DNA from: an uncultured Eubacteriales bacterium
GTDB lineage: Bacteria; Bacillota; Clostridia; Oscillospirales; Acutalibacteraceae
DNA: 18,930 bases
NCBI GenBank assembly: GCA_900540085.1
Contig: UQEU01000019.1
Coordinates: 1-18,930, forward strand
Direction of reading: 5' to 3'
Under the pieces are notes generated by a model. It searched no databases. It saw only the letters and a program-made list of their open reading frames with translations, and was not told where the DNA came from. Below are positions 7,598-14,150 of the stretch, piece by piece; position 1 is the first letter of the stretch; every line of letters begins with the position of its first letter. Made by a program: the position numbers and the translations under genes.

Positions 7598-8761
7598 TTA
7601 TTTAATTACACGAACTTTAATTACGCCGTCAAGTGCGTTAATTCCGTCAACAACTTCATCGTCAACAAACTCATCGCAGTCAATGATTGAGTATGCGATT
7701 TCGCCTCTGTTTTTGTCTTGGAAAGAGTCAATGTTGTTGCCCGATTTTGAAATTACATCTGTAATTTTTGCAATCATATTCAATTTGTTTTCGTGAATTA
7801 CCGTTACACGAACAGCACCTGCACGGGCTGCTGAAACTGACGGGAGATTTACGGAGTTTGTGATATTGCCGTTTTCAAGGTAATCAATAAGTTCTTCTGC
7901 ACCCATTGAAGCACAGTTTTCTTCACTCTCGGGAGTTGAAGCACCCAAATGAGGAATTGTGATTACGCCTTCCGTACCGATAATGTCTGCACTCGGGAAG
8001 TCTGTTACATAGGCAGCCATTTCGCCGTTTTCAAGTGCTGAAACAATATCGCTTGTGTTTGCCAAGTCGCCTCTTGCAAAATTGAGTATTCTTACGGAAT
8101 TTTTCATCTTTGCAATGTTTTCTGCGTTAATCATCTCTTTTGTGTCGGGAGTGAGAGGAACATGGAGAGTGATATAATCACAACTTGCGAAAATTTCGTC
8201 GAGATTGTTTGTAACGATTGTATCTCTTGAAAGTTTGATGGCAGCGGCAGTTGAAAGGTACGGGTCATAGCCGATTACTTTCATACCGAGAGCTTCGGCA
8301 GCGTTTGCAACATTGATACCGATTGCACCGAGACCGATAACGCCGAGCGTTTTGCCTGCGATTTCGGGACCTGCAAATGCACTTTTGCCTTTTTCAACCG
8401 TTTTGCCTACATTGTAGCCCTCGCCCTTGATGGTTTTGCACCATTCGATTGAGTTGATGACTTTTCTTGAACTTAAAAGCAAACCGCAGATAACAAGTTC
8501 TTTAACTGCGTTTGCGTTTGCACCCGGTGTGTTGAATACGCAGATGCCCTGTCTTGCACAATCTTTTACGGGAATATTGTTTACGCCTGCGCCTGCTCTT
8601 GCGATTGCGAGCAATGACTCGGGCATTTCCATATCGTGCATAGATGCCGAACGCACCATTATTGCGTCGGGTGTGTCTGTTTCGCCTATTATATATTTGT
8701 CCTCATCAAATTTTGAAAGACCTGCATCGGCAATTTTGTTGAGTGTTTTGATTTTAAACAT
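7598..8761 (-). CDS. serA: D-3-phosphoglycerate dehydrogenase with ACT domain
   Basis: Catalyses the first step of serine synthesis, oxidising 3-phosphoglycerate to 3-phosphohydroxypyruvate with NAD+. The 387 residues comprise a substrate domain, an NAD-binding Rossmann domain with GLGAIG (143-148), and a C-terminal ACT domain (about 315-387) that in relatives allows feedback control by serine. Catalytic Arg230 (N-F-A-R-G-D-L) and His271 (H-L-G-A-S-T) are present. The glutamate expected between them, in the usual 'V-F-x-x-E-P' stretch, is not obvious: the equivalent segment reads T-D-F-P-S-A-D. I believe this form occurs in a clade of short gut-bacterial PGDHs. Its ATG overlaps the serC stop by one base (TAATG), with GAGGAGG about ten bases upstream. 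Confidence 0.93.
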   Translation of the reverse strand: MFKIKTLNKIADAGLSKFDEDKYIIGETDTPDAIMVRSASMHDMEMPESLLAIARAGAGVNNIPVKDCARQGICVFNTPGANANAVKELVICGLLLSSRKVINSIEWCKTIKGEGYNVGKTVEKGKSAFAGPEIAGKTLGVIGLGAIGINVANAAEALGMKVIGYDPYLSTAAAIKLSRDTIVTNNLDEIFASCDYITLHVPLTPDTKEMINAENIAKMKNSVRILNFARGDLANTSDIVSALENGEMAAYVTDFPSADIIGTEGVITIPHLGASTPESEENCASMGAEELIDYLENGNITNSVNLPSVSAARAGAVRVTVIHENKLNMIAKITDVISKSGNNIDSFQDKNRGEIAYSIIDCDEFVDDEVVDGINALDGVIKVRVIK

Positions 8762-9846
8762 TATTTGTTTGCCTCCTCAAATTTTTTCATAAATTCAACA
8801 AGTTTTTCAACGCCTTCAATTTCCATTGCGTTATAAATTGATGCTCTCATACCGCCTACCGAACGGTGACCTTTAAGGTTGATGAAACCTGCTTCTTCTG
8901 CTTCTTTAATGAATTTTGCGTCAAGTTCTTTGTCGCCTGTTACAAAAGGAACATTCATAAGTGAACGGTCTTCAGGAACAACAGTACCTTTGAACATATT
9001 TGAATTGTCAAGAAAATCGTAGAGAATTTTTGCTTTTTTCTCGTTTCTTTCTTTCATCTTGTCAAGTCCGCCTACTTCGTTCTTAATCCATTCAAGAACA
9101 AGTTTGCAGATATAAATTGTCCAGCAAGGAGGAGTGTTGTAAAGTGAGTCTGCGTCTGCCTGAACTTTGTAGTCCATCATAACAGGTGTAATATCTCTTG
9201 CGTTGCCGAGTAAATCTTCACGAATGATTGCTACAACAAGACCTGCCGGTGCAACATTTTTTTGTGCGCCGAAATATACCATACCGAACTTTGAAATGTC
9301 AAGCGGTTCTGAAAGTGCACAACTTGAAACATCGGCAATAAGAGTTCTGTCGGCAACATCGGGAAGTTCGTGGTAAACTGTGCCGTAAATTGTGTTGTTC
9401 ATACAAATATAAACATAGTCTGCGTCGGGGCGAAAATCTTTTTCGGTTGTTTTCGGGATATATGAAAAAGTTTTGTCCGCAGAAGATGCTGCGGCAACAA
9501 CATCGCCGTATTTTTGTGCTTCTTCAAATGCTTTTTTTGCCCATTGACCTGTGATAATGTAGTCGGCTTTTTTGTTTTTATTCATAAAATTAAGCGGAAT
9601 TGCAGAAAATTGTGCAGATGCACCGCCTTGTAAAAACAATACCTTGTAATTGTCGGGTATATTGTAAAGTTCACGCATAAGAGCCTCTGCGTCTTTAATG
9701 ATTTTATCAAAAACTTTTGAACGGTGGCTCATCTCCATAACTGACTGTCCCGAACCCTGATAGTCAAGCATCTCGTCAGCCGCCTGTTTGAGTACGGAAA
9801 CGGGAAGTGTGGACGGACCTGCACTGAAATTGTAAACTCTTGCCAT
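8761..9846 (-). CDS. serC: Phosphoserine aminotransferase
   Basis: A PLP enzyme that transfers an amino group from glutamate to 3-phosphohydroxypyruvate, the second step of serine synthesis and also used in some pyridoxal phosphate pathways. The 361 residues match the E. coli enzyme (362). The N-terminus V-Y-N-F-S-A-G-P-S is diagnostic, the PLP-binding lysine is Lys196 in F-G-A-Q-K-N, and the C-terminal G-H-R-S-V-G-G-M-R-A-S-I-Y-N segment is typical. I start at the ATG at 9846 because a perfect AGGAGG lies nine bases upstream; a longer reading to 9891 would swallow that ribosome site and add 15 unrelated residues. It is first in a two-gene minus-strand operon, with serA starting on its stop codon. 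No serB is in the window. Confidence 0.96.
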   Translation of the reverse strand: MARVYNFSAGPSTLPVSVLKQAADEMLDYQGSGQSVMEMSHRSKVFDKIIKDAEALMRELYNIPDNYKVLFLQGGASAQFSAIPLNFMNKNKKADYIITGQWAKKAFEEAQKYGDVVAAASSADKTFSYIPKTTEKDFRPDADYVYICMNNTIYGTVYHELPDVADRTLIADVSSCALSEPLDISKFGMVYFGAQKNVAPAGLVVAIIREDLLGNARDITPVMMDYKVQADADSLYNTPPCWTIYICKLVLEWIKNEVGGLDKMKERNEKKAKILYDFLDNSNMFKGTVVPEDRSLMNVPFVTGDKELDAKFIKEAEEAGFINLKGHRSVGGMRASIYNAMEIEGVEKLVEFMKKFEEANK

Positions 9847-9907
9847 AGTATTTCCTCCTGAACGGCTTTCGCCGAAAAAATTAAAATTCAAAAATAAACT
9901 AATGATA

Positions 9908-9935
9908 ATTATAACATTGTTTATTATTTTGTCAA
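9908..9935 (-). promoter_or_regulatory. Promoter of serC-serA
   Basis: Read on the minus strand: a perfect -35 TTGACA (9935-9930), a 16-bp spacer and a perfect -10 TATAAT (9913-9908). The predicted start is near 9901, leaving a leader of about 55 nt. The near-consensus match suggests strong basal transcription. Confidence 0.75.
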
Positions 9936-10039
9936 TATTTATTTTAAATTTTCAAAAAAACGCATAAAGATTGATAATTATATAACGATGTTATGTAAAA
10001 AATCACGAAATTTAACTTTATAATAGATTATTTTTCATA
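9936..10039. other. AT-rich divergent spacer
   Basis: The gap 9847-10181 holds the serC promoter on one side and the bioY promoter and operator on the other. This central part contains only AT-rich sequence and a small inverted repeat, ATAAC-GAT-GTTAT (9982-9994), which could be an operator but is short enough to arise by chance. No gene or RNA is seen. Confidence 0.4.
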
Positions 10040-10071
10040 TTGTAAACTAAAATTTAAATATAGGTTGACAA
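10040..10071 (+). promoter_or_regulatory. BirA-type biotin operator upstream of bioY
   Basis: TTGTAAACT (10040-10048), 14 bp, then GGTTGACAA (10063-10071). The two halves are inverted repeats with one central mismatch each, and they match the known bacterial BirA operator TTGTAAACC-N14/15-GGTTTACAA in sequence and spacing. The right half contains the -35 box of the bioY promoter, so biotin-loaded BirA would block RNA polymerase. The gene downstream is a biotin transporter, which makes the match functionally coherent. The birA gene itself is not in the window. Confidence 0.78.
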
Positions 10072-10093
10072 TTCAGCCTTGTCATATTACAAT
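10065..10093 (+). promoter_or_regulatory. bioY promoter
   Basis: A perfect -35 TTGACA (10065-10070), a 17-bp spacer and the -10 TACAAT (10088-10093). The -35 lies within the right half of the BirA-type operator. Transcription should start near 10100, giving a leader of about 80 nt with no recognisable riboswitch. Confidence 0.75.
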
Positions 10094-10181
10094 GTAGAAA
10101 ATTTAAAAAATAAATTTCAAGTTTTGAAAATTCAAAAATCGCAAAAGAAAAATGTTTTAAAAAATATGGTACGGAGGAAAA

Positions 10182-10736
10182 ATGAAAAATTCAAAAACAG
10201 TATTCATCACTCAAACAGCCTTGTTTACGGCTCTGATAGTTGTGTGCAGTTGGCTTTCAATTCCCGCAACTGTTTCTTTCACTCTCCAAACATTTGCCGT
10301 TTGTTTTGTGTCGGCAATGGGTGGATTTAAAAGCGGTACGCTTTCTGTTTTGACATATATTTTACTCGGAATTGTCGGCGTGCCTGTTTTTTCAAATTTC
10401 AAAGGCGGTGTTTCGGCAATCGCAGGGCCAACGGGCGGATATATTGTCGGTTTCGTATTTACGGCGATTATTGTAGGTCTTGTTGCTGATAAATTCGGCA
10501 AAAAATTCCGGGTGTCCGTTCTTTCAATGACGCTCGGCGTGGCAGTTTGCTACGCTTTCGGAACGGCGTGGTTTTACATTCTTTACAACAATGTAAACGC
10601 TCAGCCTATGAGTATAGGTGCAGTTTTAGGTGTTTGTGTAGTTCCTTTCATTCCGTTTGACGCCGTAAAAATTTTGCTTGCCGCATGGCTTACAAATGTT
10701 GTCGGAAAAAGGCTGAAAAAAGATGTTAACGGTTGA
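10182..10736 (+). CDS. bioY: Biotin transporter BioY (ECF S component)
   Basis: Integral membrane protein that binds and imports biotin, either with a shared energy-coupling factor (EcfAA'T) or possibly alone. The 184 residues hold about six hydrophobic helices. Family signatures are S-F-T-L-Q-T-F-A-V (residues 31-39), the G-x-P-x-F-x-x-F-x-G-G loop followed by G-P-T-G-G-Y (about 65-90), and the late P-F-I-P-F-D-A-V-K stretch. GGAGG seven bases before the ATG supports the start. It is a single gene with its own BirA-controlled promoter, so it is expected to be made under biotin limitation. No ECF ATPase or T-component gene is adjacent, so it would share the housekeeping ECF module elsewhere in the genome. 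Confidence 0.95.
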   Translation: MKNSKTVFITQTALFTALIVVCSWLSIPATVSFTLQTFAVCFVSAMGGFKSGTLSVLTYILLGIVGVPVFSNFKGGVSAIAGPTGGYIVGFVFTAIIVGLVADKFGKKFRVSVLSMTLGVAVCYAFGTAWFYILYNNVNAQPMSIGAVLGVCVVPFIPFDAVKILLAAWLTNVVGKRLKKDVNG

Positions 10737-10750
10737 TATATCTTTCCGTG

Positions 10751-10795
10751 TTTTATATATTTATATAGATGTATAAAATATAAATATATATAAAA
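10751..10795. repeat. AT-only imperfect inverted repeat
   Basis: TTTTATATATTTATA (10751-10765) is followed, after 13 bases, by its near-complement (10779-10795) with a 2-base insertion. It lies in the bioY/ksgA convergent gap. It may form a cruciform when the DNA is supercoiled; in such AT-rich DNA it may also have no function. Confidence 0.4.
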
Positions 10796-10846
10796 TATAA
10801 TTACTTATACAATTAATATACTGATTATATATACTATGCAAAAATG

Positions 10847-10908
10847 AAAAAAGCGTAAGTTTACAAAACGAGTCGGGTTTGCCACTCAATGTAACTTACG
10901 CTTTTATT
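10847..10908. terminator. Two-tier hairpin terminator between bioY and ksgA
   Basis: An outer stem AAAAGCGTAAGTT(T)AC / GTAACTTACGCTTTT (10849-10864 with 10891-10905) has one bulged base. Its large loop holds a second hairpin: GAGT(C)GG, loop GTTTG, CCACTC (10870-10887). A-tracts and T-tracts flank the outer stem, so it can stop both convergent genes. The nested structure is more complex than the other terminators in the window. Confidence 0.75.
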
Positions 10909-10947
10909 TTATTAGTTTGTTTGGTTTGTTTGATTTTATTGTTGATT

Positions 10948-11808
10948 TTAACAGCCGAGATTGTCTATTCTGTTTGCAACTTTTTTAAAATCTTCCATTG
11001 ACATTGCTTCGGGACGGATTGTTGCAGAAATATTTTCTTCTTCAAAAATCTTTGCAAGTTCGCTTTTGCTGATTGCCATTTGCGAAGAAATGGAATTGAC
11101 GGCTGTTTTTCTGCGTTGTGAAAATGCTGCTCTCACTACACGGAAAAACATTTTTTCATTTTGAATGTTTTGTTTTTCTTTACGCAAAGTGAGTTTGATT
11201 ACTGCACTGTTGACTTTCGGACTCGGAGTAAAACACTCTTTTGAGACATTGAAAAGAATCTCTGCCTCTGCCCTGTACTCAACGGCTATGCTCAAAGCAC
11301 CTGTCTGTTTTGTTCCTGCGCCTGCACAAATTCTTTCAGCCGCCTCTTTTTGCACCATTACGACTATTTCGTCTATATCGGCGTCGTTTTCAAGCAGATA
11401 CATTATGATAGGAGAAGTGATGTAGTACGGAAGATTTGCACACACTTTGATTGTTTCGTACTCGCTCAAATGTTCTTCGATTAGTTTTTTTAAATCGGTT
11501 TTCATAATATCTGCGTGGATGATTTCAAGATTTTTACAATCGGCAAGCGTTTCGTCGAGTATCGGGAAAAGTCTTTCGTCAAGTTCAACGCATACAACCT
11601 TTCCTGCCCTTTCGCAAAGTTCTTTAGTCAGCACGCCTATTCCTGCGCCTATTTCTATGACGCCCGTATTTTTGTCGAGTTGCGACAACTCTGCCATAGT
11701 CGGACAAACGCTGTTGTCTATGATGAAATTTTGTCCGAGCGACTTTGAAAAAGAAAAGCCGTGACGGGCTAAAATTTTGTTTACAGTGTTAATATTACAT
11801 AAATCCAT
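10948..11808 (-). CDS. ksgA (rsmA): 16S rRNA dimethyladenosine transferase
   Basis: Dimethylates the two adjacent adenines in the 3'-terminal helix of 16S rRNA (A1518/A1519, E. coli numbering) with SAM, a late step in small-subunit assembly; its loss gives kasugamycin resistance. The 286 residues carry the family marks: S-L-G-Q-N-F near the start, SAM motif I E-I-G-A-G-I-G (52-58), motif IV N-L-P-Y-Y (115-119), V-Q-K-E-A-A-E-R and F-x-P-x-P-K-V-N-S-A. I start at the ATG at 11808 with GAGGTG five bases upstream. A GTG at 11835 would be longer, but it lies upstream of the transcription start predicted from the promoter and would absorb the ribosome site. It is a single minus-strand gene. Confidence 0.95.
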   Translation of the reverse strand: MDLCNINTVNKILARHGFSFSKSLGQNFIIDNSVCPTMAELSQLDKNTGVIEIGAGIGVLTKELCERAGKVVCVELDERLFPILDETLADCKNLEIIHADIMKTDLKKLIEEHLSEYETIKVCANLPYYITSPIIMYLLENDADIDEIVVMVQKEAAERICAGAGTKQTGALSIAVEYRAEAEILFNVSKECFTPSPKVNSAVIKLTLRKEKQNIQNEKMFFRVVRAAFSQRRKTAVNSISSQMAISKSELAKIFEEENISATIRPEAMSMEDFKKVANRIDNLGC

Positions 11809-11825
11809 AGTTGCACCTCGAGTAG

Positions 11826-11854
11826 ATTTTAGCACAAATTTAAACTGTTTTCAA
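11826..11854 (-). promoter_or_regulatory. ksgA promoter
   Basis: Read on the minus strand: -35 TTGAAA (11854-11849), a 17-bp spacer and -10 TAAAAT (11831-11826). It predicts transcription starting about 11819, right at the GAGGTG ribosome site, so the leader would be only about a dozen bases long. Confidence 0.55.
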
Positions 11855-11894
11855 TTATTAAAATATGTTCACAAATTTGTTTACAAAATTTCTG

Positions 11895-11922
11895 TTGACA
11901 TTAAAAATTATGTGAGTATAAT
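11895..11922 (+). promoter_or_regulatory. Promoter of the marR-ABC operon
   Basis: A perfect -35 TTGACA (11895-11900), a 16-bp spacer and a perfect -10 TATAAT (11917-11922). Such a strong promoter fits an operon that is normally held down by its own repressor, whose likely site lies directly downstream. Confidence 0.78.
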
Positions 11923-11928
11923 ATTTTA

Positions 11929-11956
11929 AGTCGGTTAAATATTAGTCGACTAAATA
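11929..11956 (+). promoter_or_regulatory. Probable MarR operator
   Basis: A perfect 12-bp palindrome TTAGTCGACTAA (11942-11953) lies between the -10 box and the marR start. Its right arm is part of a 13-base direct repeat: AGTCGGTTAAATA (11929-11941) and AGTCGACTAAATA (11944-11956), two mismatches apart and 15 bases offset. MarR repressors bind such palindromes near their own promoters. Binding here would block transcription start or escape. Autoregulation is inferred from position and shape. Confidence 0.7.
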
Positions 11957-12427
11957 ATGGAGGTGTTTGATACGGAAAGACAAAATATTCATATTGAACC
12001 TCATTTGTGCTATCTGTCGAAACTTATCAAAATGCGTTTTGACAGTGTGCTTACAGACGAAGGACTGTTTGCAGGACAGCACGAAATTATCTTTATGATT
12101 GACAGAAATGACGGCATCACTTTGAGCGAACTTGCGAAAAAGATGAAAACTTCGGCTGCCTCTGCTTCCGTTTCCGTAAAAAGAATGGAAAAAGCAGGCT
12201 TTATAGAAAGAAAAGCAGACGAAAACGACAGCCGTATAGTTCATTTACATCTGACTGAAAAAGCAGACAAAGTTAAAACACGCATACAAAAAACATTGAA
12301 TAAAAAAGAGTGCGAATTAGTTGCCGATATGAGCGACGAAGAAGTGAAATTGTTCAAAGATTTCGTCGTAAGGGCGATTGATAACCTTGAAAAATCTATG
12401 AAAATAAGGGGGAAGGACGATGTTTAA
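11957..12427 (+). CDS. MarR-family transcriptional repressor
   Basis: A 156-residue winged-helix DNA-binding protein, expected to act as a dimer. Helices at the N- and C-termini form the dimer interface; the middle holds the family pattern G-I-T-L-S-E-L-A-K-K (about 54-63), the recognition helix S-A-A-S-A-S-V-S-V-K-R-M-E and the wing R-K-A-D-E-N-D-S-R-I-V. It should repress the two downstream ABC genes and itself through the operator at 11929-11956, released by a small ligand. The only standard start is the ATG at 11957. Oddly, a perfect GGAGGTG lies just inside the gene (11959-11965) rather than before it. The end overlaps the first ABC gene by 8 bp. Confidence 0.9.
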   Translation: MEVFDTERQNIHIEPHLCYLSKLIKMRFDSVLTDEGLFAGQHEIIFMIDRNDGITLSELAKKMKTSAASASVSVKRMEKAGFIERKADENDSRIVHLHLTEKADKVKTRIQKTLNKKECELVADMSDEEVKLFKDFVVRAIDNLEKSMKIRGKDDV

Positions 12428-14150
12428 AAGATTAATGCCGTATATGAAAGGCTATTGGTTTTTGTCATTTGTCAGCATTGTCGGTATGGCTGTTGAAGCA
12501 GCGTGCGAATTGGCATTGCCTAAAACTATGGCAAAAATAGTAGATATAGGAATAGTAAACGGCGACAACGAGTATATCATTAAAATGGGTGTTTATATGC
12601 TCATACTTGCACTTGTCGGACTTGCCGGAGGTATGACGGCAGCAAAAGTTTCGTCAGTTGCAAGTCAGGGCTTTGCATATAAAATACGCAGAGCGATGTA
12701 TGAAAACATTTCGTCTTTTTCATTTAAAAATATAGACGATTTTTCAACTGCAAGCCTCACGACAAGACTTACAAACGATGTTACGACCATTCAAAATATG
12801 GTCAGAATGATTTTGGTAATGCTTGTTCGTGCTCCTGCAATGCTTGTTATATCGGCATTTTACGCCTTTTCAATAAATGCAAGACTTGCGTGTGTAATTC
12901 TTGCAGTTTTACCGATTATTCTTATAGCAGTTGCTCTTGTAATGAAGTTCGGTTTTCCGATGTTCCAAAAAATGCAAAAGAAAATCGACGCAATCAACGC
13001 CGTAATTCAGGAAAATCTTATAGGGATAAGAGTAGTAAAGGCATTTGTGCGTGAAGACCACGAAAAAGAAAAATTCAAAAAAAGAAATGACGACTTAACA
13101 CAAATGGGTATCAAGGCAGGTACTATGATTGTTACTGCAATGCCTATTGTTATGGCAGTTTTTGACGCCGCAATTTTAATCGTTGTTTGGTTAGGCGGAA
13201 ATCAAGTCGGAAACGGCACAATGCAGATAGGCGACCTTTTGAGTTTTATAACATATATTTCACAGGTGCTTATGAGTACGATGATGTTTGCAATGATTTT
13301 GCTTCAAGTAGTAAGAGGTAAAGCGTGCGCTCAGCGTATCGGCGAAGTTTTGGAAACAAAAAGCACTGTTACAAATAAAGAAAACGCAATAAAAGCCGAC
13401 GGAAAAGGTACGGTAGAGTTTAAAAATGTTGACTTTAAGTACAGTGAAGAAGGCTCGGGCGACTTGATTTTGTCAAATATAAATTTCAAAGTCGATTCGG
13501 GAAAAGTTGTCGGCATAGTCGGTTCAACAGGCTGCGGAAAGTCAAGTCTTGTATCGCTTATTCCGAGACTTTATGATGTGTATTCAGGTCAGGTTTTGAT
13601 TGACGGCATTGATGTCAGAGATTACGATATGGAAAGTCTTCGTGATATGATTGGCGTTGTTCTTCAAAAAAATATTTTGTTCTCGGGTACTGTTAAAGAA
13701 AATATCCGTTGGGGCAAGGAAGACGCAACAGACGAGGAAATTGTAAAAGCGTGCAAAGCGTCTTGTGCAGACGATTTTATTTCTTCTTTTCCCGATGGCT
13801 ATGACACATATCTTGCACAGGGAGGTTTAAACCTTTCGGGCGGTCAAAAGCAAAGACTTTGTATCGCAAGGGCGATGATTAAAAAACCGAAAATTCTCAT
13901 ACTTGACGACTCTACATCGGCAGTTGATACAGCCACAGAGGCAAGAATACGACAAAGTTTCAAAAACGAACTTAAAGATACAACCGTGTTCATCATTGCT
14001 CAAAGAATTTCAAGCGTGCAGGATGCAGACGAGATACTTGTGCTTGACGACGGCGAACTTAAAGGCGTCGGCACTCACGAAGAATTGTTGAAAAACAATG
14101 AGATATATCAGGAAATTGTAAATACGCAGGCAAAGGGGGTTGGCGAATAA
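12420..14150 (+). CDS. ABC exporter half-transporter, degenerate-site subunit
   Basis: A 576-residue fused membrane-ATPase subunit: six membrane helices in roughly residues 1-310, then an ATPase domain from about 335. Walker A is GSTGCGKSS (368-376) and the signature is canonical LSGGQ (472-476). However, the residue after Walker B is Asp497 (L-D-D-S-T) instead of the catalytic Glu, and the H-loop has Gln528 instead of His. These defects mark the non-catalytic partner of a heterodimeric exporter, as in BmrC or TM287. The second subunit, encoded next, supplies the complementary parts. The ATG lies within the marR end, with a GGGGGAAGG site before it. Likely substrates are drugs or lipids, inferred only from the MarR context. 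Confidence 0.93.
   Translation: MFKRLMPYMKGYWFLSFVSIVGMAVEAACELALPKTMAKIVDIGIVNGDNEYIIKMGVYMLILALVGLAGGMTAAKVSSVASQGFAYKIRRAMYENISSFSFKNIDDFSTASLTTRLTNDVTTIQNMVRMILVMLVRAPAMLVISAFYAFSINARLACVILAVLPIILIAVALVMKFGFPMFQKMQKKIDAINAVIQENLIGIRVVKAFVREDHEKEKFKKRNDDLTQMGIKAGTMIVTAMPIVMAVFDAAILIVVWLGGNQVGNGTMQIGDLLSFITYISQVLMSTMMFAMILLQVVRGKACAQRIGEVLETKSTVTNKENAIKADGKGTVEFKNVDFKYSEEGSGDLILSNINFKVDSGKVVGIVGSTGCGKSSLVSLIPRLYDVYSGQVLIDGIDVRDYDMESLRDMIGVVLQKNILFSGTVKENIRWGKEDATDEEIVKACKASCADDFISSFPDGYDTYLAQGGLNLSGGQKQRLCIARAMIKKPKILILDDSTSAVDTATEARIRQSFKNELKDTTVFIIAQRISSVQDADEILVLDDGELKGVGTHEELLKNNEIYQEIVNTQAKGVGE

Noticed and set aside
9847..9891. Longer N-terminus for SerC
   Set aside because: It would run through a perfect AGGAGG and give an N-terminus unlike the family; SerC begins at V-Y-N-F-S-A-G-P.
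10079..10330. An 83-codon open frame overlapping the start of bioY
   Set aside because: It is in a different frame from bioY, has no ribosome site, begins at the promoter -10 region and is low in complexity.
11809..11835. GTG start for KsgA
   Set aside because: It lies upstream of the predicted transcription start and covers the GAGGTG ribosome site of the ATG at 11808.
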